From the NCBI GenBank assembly GCA_030607635.1, contig JAUWJP010000105.1, positions 1 to 6,271 of the forward strand: a stretch of 6,271 nucleotides of DNA, written 5' to 3'. The first letter of the stretch is position 1, and every line of letters starts with the position of its first letter. Source of the DNA: Candidatus Aminicenantota bacterium (lineage in GTDB: Bacteria > Acidobacteriota > Aminicenantia > Aminicenantales > Aminicenantaceae). Made by a program: the position numbers and the translations under genes. Below are positions 1-5,629 of the stretch, piece after piece. The notes under the pieces are model-generated. The model saw only the letters and a list, made by a program, of their open reading frames with translations. It was not told where the DNA came from and searched no databases.

Positions 1-366
1 AGTTTCCCTGGTTGCCTCAATGACCCGATCAATCAAGTCTTCACTGACCAAGGATCTAACCCCATCATGAACAAGTACAATTTCCGCCTTCTCCGGGTAA
101 ATCTGACGAAATCCCGAAAAAACAGAATCTTGTCTCCTTTTTCCTCCCTTGGCAACGGCAACAATTTTTCTGTAGCGTTTAAGATACTCCTTTTTGAGGC
201 TTACATCCTTTAGGACCAACACGATTGCTTCAACCTTCTTGTGGGCTTCAAACATTTCCAGGCACCGACCTAAGACCGATTTTCCCCCTAAAAGAGCAAA
301 TTGTTTGGAAAAACCAAAGCGCCTTCCTTCTCCAGCAGCAACAATGATAGCCGTAACTTCGCTCAT
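1..366 (-). CDS. ispD: 2-C-methyl-D-erythritol 4-phosphate cytidylyltransferase, N-terminal 122 residues (cut by window edge)
   Basis: IspD catalyses the third step of the MEP isoprenoid pathway: it joins CTP and methylerythritol 4-phosphate to give CDP-methylerythritol, in the cytoplasm. I translated this region by hand because the frame runs off the left edge; 122 residues are present of a usual 225-240. The nucleotide-binding start reads AIIVAAGEGRRFG (6-18), followed by SKQF (20-23), where K21 matches the catalytic lysine. The family motif GGKRRQDSV lies at 74-82, and VHDGVRSLV at 99-107 carries the conserved Asp101 and Arg104. The loop between R16 and K21 is about two residues shorter than in E. 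coli IspD. The ATG overlaps the stop of the upstream PIN/TRAM gene by 4 nt (ATGA). No Shine-Dalgarno is visible, so translation probably depends on coupling. A TarI-like cytidylyltransferase is the main alternative; the neighbour order favours IspD. Confidence 0.93.
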   Translation of the reverse strand, partial: MSEVTAIIVAAGEGRRFGFSKQFALLGGKSVLGRCLEMFEAHKKVEAIVLVLKDVSLKKEYLKRYRKIVAVAKGGKRRQDSVFSGFRQIYPEKAEIVLVHDGVRSLVSEDLIDRVIEATRET

Positions 367-1361
367 CGAGAAACTTTGTTATAGCGTCCGAATATCATCT
401 TGCCGACTGTTGTCTGAAGAACAGATGTAACGGTTACGTCAATGTTCTGTCCGATCATCTTGCGTGAGTTATCGACCACAACCATAGTTCCATCGTCCAG
501 ATAAGCCACTCCCTGGTCTTTTTCCTTTCCCTCTTTAAGAATAAAAACTTTTATTGTCTCTCCTGGTAAAACCACTGGTTTTATAGCATTCGCGAGTTCA
601 TTGATGTTAAGAACATGGAGCCCCTGGAGCTGGGCTACTTTATTGAGGTTAAAATCATTGGTGATGATTTTAGCATCCATCTGCTTGGCTAATTCAATGA
701 GCTTGGAATCCACCTCTTTGACCTCAGGAAAATCCATCTCAGAGATTATGGTTGATACCTGAGAAGACTTCTGGATGTGATCCAGAACATCCAGCCCCCT
801 CCTTCCTCTCTGCCTTTTCATTCCATCAGCAGAATCTGCCACAAATTGAAGCTCCTTGAGGATAAACTGGGGGATGACAAGAGTCCCACCAATAAATCCT
901 GTATCGCAGATATCCGCAATGCGCCCATCAATAATAACACTTGTATCTAGAATCTTATAACTGCGCCCTGCATTTTTTACATTTTTTTCTTTAAAAAAGT
1001 GGAAAAGATGCGGAGGTTCAAGCCATTCAAACTTTCGAGTGCCGACTAAGAAACCAATGTAAGGCATGATGAGGAGAAAAAATATCCTGATAAAAATTGT
1101 TGTGGAATTATCGCTTGCAATCGTTTGATAAATAGAACCCAGGCCCCAACCTAAAAGAACACCGGCAAGGGTACCTATTGTCGAACTCCAGATAACCTTA
1201 AACTGGCTTTTCCGAATTCTGGTCTCCAGGTAAACAATAACAATGCTCAATAAAAAACCTGTCGCTGCCCCAAAATAAGGTGCTAAATGAAAAGGAGGAA
1301 AGAAATACCCTGTTAATGTTATTAAAACAATAATGAAAAAGCGAAAAATAAAAATGCCCAT
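363..1361 (-). CDS. Membrane-anchored PIN and TRAM domain protein, YacL family
   Basis: 332 residues, a length typical of the Bacillus YacL family. The N-terminal third is hydrophobic, with about four membrane segments near 5-22, 30-46, 60-80 and 90-107. A PIN nuclease domain follows (about 135-260): YKILDTSVIIDGR supplies Asp139 and Asp145, LKEL supplies Glu170, and KIITNDFNLNKVA (231-243) is the late acidic motif. A TRAM domain, a small beta-barrel that often binds RNA, covers about 264-326. PIN domains are metal-dependent ribonuclease folds and the acidic residues are kept, so nuclease activity is plausible, but the substrate of this family is not established. The start at 1361 has a well-placed AAGGAA. 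The gene begins 11 nt after radA and ends overlapping ispD by 4 nt. In Firmicutes the same gene sits between radA-disA and ispD; disA is absent here. Confidence 0.93.
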   Translation of the reverse strand: MGIFIFRFFIIVLITLTGYFFPPFHLAPYFGAATGFLLSIVIVYLETRIRKSQFKVIWSSTIGTLAGVLLGWGLGSIYQTIASDNSTTIFIRIFFLLIMPYIGFLVGTRKFEWLEPPHLFHFFKEKNVKNAGRSYKILDTSVIIDGRIADICDTGFIGGTLVIPQFILKELQFVADSADGMKRQRGRRGLDVLDHIQKSSQVSTIISEMDFPEVKEVDSKLIELAKQMDAKIITNDFNLNKVAQLQGLHVLNINELANAIKPVVLPGETIKVFILKEGKEKDQGVAYLDDGTMVVVDNSRKMIGQNIDVTVTSVLQTTVGKMIFGRYNKVSR

Positions 1362-1368
1362 TTTATTA

Positions 1369-1374
1369 TTCCTT
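1369..1374 (-). promoter_or_regulatory. Shine-Dalgarno of the PIN/TRAM gene, overlapping the radA stop codon
   Basis: AAGGAA lies 7 nt before the ATG at 1361. Its first two bases are the last two of the radA TAA stop (1375-1373). A ribosome terminating on radA would therefore sit on this site, which suggests coupled translation. The motif and spacing are seen directly; coupling is inferred. Confidence 0.7.
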
Positions 1375-2728
1375 AAAATATAACGCTTAATGCCTGTTTG
1401 ACGTTTTTCACTCCCACAAGCTTCATATCCGGTATATCCTCTTTATCTAATTGAGAGATGTTGCCCTGGGGCATAATAACCCTTTGAAAACCGAGCGAGT
1501 GGGCTTCTTTCAACCTGGCCAAGGGTTGACTTACAGAGCGAATTTCCCCGCTTAAACCAGCTTCTCCAAAAACAGTGACATCTGCAGGAATTACTTTGTT
1601 CTTCAGGCAAGAGACGACCGCCATTATCACTCCTAAATCTGTAGCGGGCTCGTCAATGGTCAGCCCGCCAGCTACATTGATGTAAATATCTTCTCCGGCA
1701 AAGCTAAAGCCAAGCTTTCTTTCGATGATAGCTAAAAGCATAGCGACTCGAAAATGATCGAGGCCAATTGTCATCCTTCTCGGATTCCCAGTGAACAAGG
1801 TCGAAGAAACCAGAGCCTGAATCTCCGCGAGTAAAGGACGGGAACCCTTGATGGTACAGATAACCACACTGCCTGCTTCTTTTGTTGGTCTCTCCTTTAA
1901 GAAAAAAGCGGAAGGGTTAGCAATAGCCTGAAGCCCTCTCGTTCCCATCTCAAATATGGCAAGCTCCGAGACAGGTCCAAACCTGTTTTTTAGAGCACGA
2001 AGCACCCGATGGCTGTGATCCCTTTCCCCCTCAAAATAAAGGACAACATCCACTATGTGCTCCAGAGCTTTGGGTCCAGCTAAGGAGCCTTCTTTGGTGA
2101 TATGGCCGATAAGAAACGAGGCAATCTGGTTCTTCTTAGCAAACCGAAAGACCTGATTTGCAACTTCTCGAACTTGACTGATTGTACCCGGGCCTGAAGA
2201 CAGCTTTGAAGAAAAAATAGTCTGGATAGAATCCAAAACAAAAATTTGAGGATTCAATTTTTCAGCACGGGCTATAATTCGCTCAAGGTTGGTTTCTGCC
2301 AAAAGGTACAATTTTTCGTTTTGAAGGCCGAGCCTATCACCTCGAATTTTGATCTGCTCCAATGATTCTTCCCCTGATACATACAACACACCTTCGCCCT
2401 GGGCGGCAAAATCACGGCTCACTTGAAGAAGAAGAGTGGACTTTCCCACTCCCGGCTCACCCCCGATCAATACCAGAGAACCAGGGACAACTCCACCTCC
2501 AAGAACGGGATTTAACTCTTCAATTCCTGTCTTTATTCTCTCTCTTTTTGCCTCTTTTATTTTTTCGTAGAGGATAGGCTCAGAGGGCAGAAAAGAAAAT
2601 TCAGCCGTAACTTTCTCTTCCACTTCTTCAATCAAGGTATTCCACTCTCCACAATTGGGGCATCTGCCCAACCACTTAGGAGAATGGAAGCCACAATTCT
2701 GACATATAAAAGCTGTTTTTTGCTTCAT
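1373..2728 (-). CDS. radA: DNA repair and recombination protein RadA (Sms), RecA-like branch migration ATPase
   Basis: RadA is a cytoplasmic RecA-like ATPase that drives branch migration of recombination intermediates and helps repair stalled forks. From the ATG at 2728 the protein is 451 residues, normal for the family. It starts with a C4 zinc finger (C9, C12, C23, C26; ICQNCGF and RCPNCGEWN). Walker A is GEPGVGKST at 90-98, Walker B FVLDSIQT at 163-170, and the RadA-specific KNRFG is at 247-251. The rest is a Lon-protease-like domain (about 272-451, with NVAGGLTIDEPATDLGV at 351-367), non-proteolytic in known RadA. An ATG three codons upstream (2737) is possible. I prefer 2728 because it gives the usual family N-terminus, shares one base with the mlaD stop (TAATG), and lies 11 nt after GGAG (2743-2740), which is only 2 nt from the earlier ATG. 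Confidence 0.97.
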   Translation of the reverse strand: MKQKTAFICQNCGFHSPKWLGRCPNCGEWNTLIEEVEEKVTAEFSFLPSEPILYEKIKEAKRERIKTGIEELNPVLGGGVVPGSLVLIGGEPGVGKSTLLLQVSRDFAAQGEGVLYVSGEESLEQIKIRGDRLGLQNEKLYLLAETNLERIIARAEKLNPQIFVLDSIQTIFSSKLSSGPGTISQVREVANQVFRFAKKNQIASFLIGHITKEGSLAGPKALEHIVDVVLYFEGERDHSHRVLRALKNRFGPVSELAIFEMGTRGLQAIANPSAFFLKERPTKEAGSVVICTIKGSRPLLAEIQALVSSTLFTGNPRRMTIGLDHFRVAMLLAIIERKLGFSFAGEDIYINVAGGLTIDEPATDLGVIMAVVSCLKNKVIPADVTVFGEAGLSGEIRSVSQPLARLKEAHSLGFQRVIMPQGNISQLDKEDIPDMKLVGVKNVKQALSVIF

Positions 2729-4035
2729 TAAAAGCATAGCTCCAGGCCAAAGTATATTTCTCTCCTAGGAGCTAAAGTAAAATTATCTACTCCAATAAGA
2801 AGATTAAAATACTTAGATGCTACAAATCGTGTCCAAAACCTGAAATGAGGACGGGGACGGCGGTTAAAATCAAAAATGTCTAAACTGAACTTTAGCCGAT
2901 CTCTCAATGCGTAGTAATCCACCCCTGCCCCAACTTTGGATTCCATAATACCAACTCTGGGAGCAAAACCTCCCCACCTGATCCCGAATTGGGAAGAGAA
3001 AACGAACTTATCCAGCCAGGGATCATGAATAACTTGAGCCAATAAATACTTTTTTTCCGATGGCCATATGCCAAGGGTAAAATAATGCTTCAACAAATTG
3101 CTCTTTCCATAATACTCTGTTCTTAAGCTCCCGGTAAAGCGCAGATTAGAAACAGGATAAATCAATTTTTCAAGCTTCCCCACTGCACCCTCTGCTCGCG
3201 TGTATAGTTCCGGCTGAGAAATAAGCTTCCCTAAAGTTCCTTCCCCTTTGTTAATTTTCTCCAAAAATTCATTCACAAGCTTCGAGGACTGCTCTATTTC
3301 CTTTATTAATTCTTGTATGTTATTCAAATTTATTTTGATATTTTCCCCGCTCTCTTCAACCACATCTTTCAACATAAATATTAATTCGTCTATATTCCGA
3401 GAGACCTCTTCAACTCTTTTGTCAAATTTCTGGACAGCTTGAGAAGAACTCTGGAGACCTTTGTGGAGCTCCTCTTTGTTTACTCCGAAAAACTCCTTCA
3501 AATCCAATGAAAAAGAAGAAAGGTTAGAGAGAGTATTCCTGAAATTGTCCCTCGATTCTTCTCCCCCGATCAGTTCACTTATGATCCTTCCCATCTCTTT
3601 GAACTCATTGCCAATCGAGAGTAACATGGTTCCCATCTGGTCAAAACTTACAGGGGGAACTCCTTCAAGGGTATCTCCTGGCTGACAAATACCGGGCTCT
3701 GCTCCAGGCAAAAGTTCAATATGTTTTTCTCCTAAGAGGCCTAAAGAAGCCAGCGTAGCTTTAGAACCTTGTGGCACCTCGATCCCAGCGTTAATGTTCA
3801 GTAAAACATTCGCCCGGCTTCCTATTAGTCTTATATCCTTGACATAACCAATCTTTACTCCCGCCATCCTGACTACGGCTCTCTCTTCCAAGCCAGCAGC
3901 GGTATCAAAAGAAACATAAAGGGAATAACCCGGCTTTCTGAAAAGAACACTGAGGTCTCCCACGACTAATACGGCAGCAGCAACTATAAACAATGCAATG
4001 GAAATAAATATTCCGATTTTTAACTCCCTCTTCAT
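2728..4035 (-). CDS. mlaD: MlaD-type MCE protein with long helical linker and C-terminal outer-membrane-like beta-barrel domain
   Basis: MCE proteins form hexameric rings that carry lipids between membranes. This one has 435 residues, versus about 180 in E. coli MlaD. In order: a single membrane anchor (about 7-26); one MCE domain (about 37-114), including the VVRMAGVKIGYV strand region and the ASLGLLGEKHIELLPG loop that lines the pore in the family; a polar, mostly helical linker (about 133-292) with coiled-coil character and the family motif INKGEGTLGKLI (261-272); and a C-terminal domain (about 296-435) of some ten short amphipathic strands rich in Tyr, Phe and Trp. The last residues, YFGLELCF, fit the C-terminal beta-signal of outer-membrane proteins (Gly, two residues, hydrophobic, one residue, terminal aromatic). 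I infer an inner-membrane-to-outer-membrane bridge. Start supported by AAGGAGG 5 nt upstream; the stop shares a base with the radA ATG. Confidence 0.93.
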   Translation of the reverse strand: MKRELKIGIFISIALFIVAAAVLVVGDLSVLFRKPGYSLYVSFDTAAGLEERAVVRMAGVKIGYVKDIRLIGSRANVLLNINAGIEVPQGSKATLASLGLLGEKHIELLPGAEPGICQPGDTLEGVPPVSFDQMGTMLLSIGNEFKEMGRIISELIGGEESRDNFRNTLSNLSSFSLDLKEFFGVNKEELHKGLQSSSQAVQKFDKRVEEVSRNIDELIFMLKDVVEESGENIKINLNNIQELIKEIEQSSKLVNEFLEKINKGEGTLGKLISQPELYTRAEGAVGKLEKLIYPVSNLRFTGSLRTEYYGKSNLLKHYFTLGIWPSEKKYLLAQVIHDPWLDKFVFSSQFGIRWGGFAPRVGIMESKVGAGVDYYALRDRLKFSLDIFDFNRRPRPHFRFWTRFVASKYFNLLIGVDNFTLAPRREIYFGLELCF

Positions 4036-4090
4036 TATCTCCTCCTTATTGCCTTTAAAGAGGAATCAATCTTAATTTTAACATCATTTT
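4036..4090 (-). other. The only intergenic gap over 11 bp (55 bp, between mlaF and mlaD)
   Basis: This AT-rich spacer holds the mlaD Shine-Dalgarno and its possible hairpin. I see no convincing -35/-10 pair and no GC-rich stem followed by a T run, so nothing marks a transcript end here. Read-through from mlaF into mlaD is the simplest view. Confidence 0.6.
4039..4065 (-). promoter_or_regulatory. Strong Shine-Dalgarno of mlaD inside a possible hairpin
   Basis: The mlaD ribosome binding site AAGGAGG (4047-4041) lies 5 nt from the ATG and is the strongest in the window. On the transcript, TTCCTCTTT (4065-4057) can pair with AAGGAGGAG (4047-4039) over nine consecutive positions, two of them G-U, around a 9-nt loop. 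The pairing would hide the binding site. The site is certain; the hairpin is a by-eye prediction, and purine-rich sites find pyrimidine partners easily by chance. Confidence 0.55.
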
Positions 4091-4837
4091 TTACCAATTT
4101 TTTATAGGGCCCTCCGCTCGACCGTGAATAAACTGCTGAACCACTTGATTGTTTGAGTTCTTAATCTCTTCAGGACTCCCCATCTCGATAATCTGTCCTG
4201 CATAAAGCATCCCAATCCTGTCTGCTACCTTATAAGCACTGACCATATCGTGAGTTATGATAAGAGCAGCCACCTTCAATTCTTTTTTCATCCTGATCAC
4301 TAAATCATTTATGGCATCTGCTCTGATCGGGTCGATACCCGTGTATGGCTCGTCATAGAGCATGATATCTGGTCCATAAGCGATTGCCCGAGCCAGCCCG
4401 ACTCTCTTTTTCATTCCTCCGCTTAACTCGTAGGGCATTAAGCTTTCAATTCCTATTAATCCGACCTTGGCTAAATTCTCCTTAACTAATTCTTCAATTT
4501 CTTCTTGTGGAAAATCAGTGTATCTTTCCAGCCCGAAGCCTACATTCTGACCAACTGTCATGGAGTCAAACAGTGCTGTTCCTTGAAAAAGCATCCCAAA
4601 CCTCTTGGTAATTTTACGGAGTTCGTCATCTTTGAGGTTGGTAGTATCCACTCCATCCACAAGAATCTTTCCCCTATCTGGCTTAAGCAGCCCAATTATG
4701 TGTTTAAGAAGAACACTTTTTCCGCACCCGCTCTGGCCTATTATGACCAAAGTTTCTCCAGGTTTAAGTCTAAGGTTTACTCCTTGAAGGACTTTATTTT
4801 GACCAAAAGATTTATGAAGATCGACTATTCGTATCAT
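4091..4837 (-). CDS. mlaF: MlaF-type ABC transporter ATP-binding protein of the phospholipid transport system
   Basis: The cytoplasmic ATPase that powers the MlaE permease. From the ATG at 4837 it has 248 residues and all ABC motifs: Walker A GQSGCGKS (34-41), Q-loop Gln85 in MLFQG, signature LSGGMKKR (138-145), Walker B IMLYDEP (158-164) with Asp162 and Glu163, and H-loop His196 in IITHD. The tail FIHGRAEGPI (236-245) resembles the MlaF C-terminal extension which in E. coli contacts MlaB, yet no mlaB is present here. The frame stays open 67 codons upstream to 5038, but that stretch lies inside mlaE and reads unlike an ABC protein, so it is excluded. A TTG at 4843, two codons earlier, is an alternative start overlapping the mlaE stop as TTGA. 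No Shine-Dalgarno is visible; translation is probably coupled to mlaE. The gene is followed by the 55-bp spacer before mlaD. Confidence 0.95.
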   Translation of the reverse strand: MIRIVDLHKSFGQNKVLQGVNLRLKPGETLVIIGQSGCGKSVLLKHIIGLLKPDRGKILVDGVDTTNLKDDELRKITKRFGMLFQGTALFDSMTVGQNVGFGLERYTDFPQEEIEELVKENLAKVGLIGIESLMPYELSGGMKKRVGLARAIAYGPDIMLYDEPYTGIDPIRADAINDLVIRMKKELKVAALIITHDMVSAYKVADRIGMLYAGQIIEMGSPEEIKNSNNQVVQQFIHGRAEGPIKNW

Positions 4838-4839
4838 AA

Positions 4840-5628
4840 TCAAAGATCCGCAGGGAGGGCCATGCTGAGAAAAAAGTTTACAATTAAAATAAGGATGCTC
4901 GCTATGACAACTGTCCGTGTCGTAGCTCTTCCAACTCCTTCTGCTCCCCCTTCTGTTCTTAACCCCTGCCAGCAGCCTATTAAGGCAATAATAACTCCAA
5001 AAACTGCTGCTTTTATAAGCCCGCTCATGATATCCCATAATTCCATATAAAGCAACGTGTTCCTGATGTAAAGAACCCTGTTTACTCCCATAATGTAAGT
5101 ATTATAGAAAAAGCCAGCAGCCATGCCGATTATATCCCCGTAGATTGTCAAACAAGGAAGCATGATCAAGGAAGCCAGGGTTCGGGGAACAACGAGATAG
5201 CGCGTGGGATCAGCTCCCAAACTGTGGAGGGCATCGATCTGTTCTGTTATCTTCATCGTCCCAATCTCTGCAGCTATAGCCGAGCCCACTCGTCCCGAAA
5301 CCATTAAGCCTACCAGAATAGGGATCAATTCTTTGCTAAGACCTAGAGAAATGACCGGTCCTGCGTAAGTCTCTGAGCCAGGACCTATGTACCTGTGAAA
5401 CCCTATGTATGTTTGGAGCCCAAAAACAAGACCGCCAAAGGCTGCAGTGAGAGAGACGACCGGGAGAGACCTGACGCCTATTTCTTCAAGCTGCTGAATG
5501 AATATTCTTTTCTCCCATGGTTTTTTAAAAAGATTCTTGAACGTTTCGAAAAACAGCAGCCCTACTTCTCCGACTTGCTGAAGCAAGGAATTAAAATAAA
5601 AAAGCGGGTTTTTTGCTGTTGGAAACAT
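4840..5628 (-). CDS. mlaE: MlaE-type ABC transporter permease
   Basis: Integral inner-membrane subunit of the Mla phospholipid transporter; in known complexes an MlaE dimer carries the MlaD hexamer on its periplasmic face and MlaF on its cytoplasmic face. From the ATG at 5628 it has 262 residues, close to E. coli MlaE (260). An amphipathic N-terminal segment (about 8-50) is followed by about five membrane segments. The family signature is clear: SGRVGSAIAAEIGTMKITEQ (111-130), continuing through IDALHSLGADPTRYLVVPR (131-149), and later GGAEGVGRATTR (227-238). The chosen ATG is one base past the dnaB stop (TAA A ATG) and has no Shine-Dalgarno. An in-frame ATG at 5673 would add 15 residues, overlap dnaB by 44 nt and has only a weak AAGAG upstream; family length favours 5628. 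The stop TGA lies 2 nt before the mlaF ATG. Confidence 0.94.
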   Translation of the reverse strand: MFPTAKNPLFYFNSLLQQVGEVGLLFFETFKNLFKKPWEKRIFIQQLEEIGVRSLPVVSLTAAFGGLVFGLQTYIGFHRYIGPGSETYAGPVISLGLSKELIPILVGLMVSGRVGSAIAAEIGTMKITEQIDALHSLGADPTRYLVVPRTLASLIMLPCLTIYGDIIGMAAGFFYNTYIMGVNRVLYIRNTLLYMELWDIMSGLIKAAVFGVIIALIGCWQGLRTEGGAEGVGRATTRTVVIASILILIVNFFLSMALPADL

Positions 5629-5629
5629 T

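Noticed and set aside
194..430. Plus-strand 78-codon frame at the left end
   Set aside because: It is antisense to ispD and the end of the PIN/TRAM gene, both clearly coding, and has no recognisable features.
4054..4061. CTTTAAAG palindrome near the mlaD start as an operator
   Set aside because: Eight AT-rich bases are expected by chance at this composition, and there is no promoter context.
4838..5038. Upstream 67-codon extension of the MlaF frame inside mlaE
   Set aside because: It overlaps well-conserved mlaE coding sequence in another frame, reads as low-conservation Ser/Arg-rich sequence, and the ABC domain starts normally at the 4837 ATG.
4505..5050. 181-codon open frame on the plus strand across the mlaE/mlaF junction
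   Set aside because: It is antisense to two strongly conserved genes, begins with TTG without a Shine-Dalgarno, and resembles no domain; it looks like a shadow of the coding bias on the other strand.
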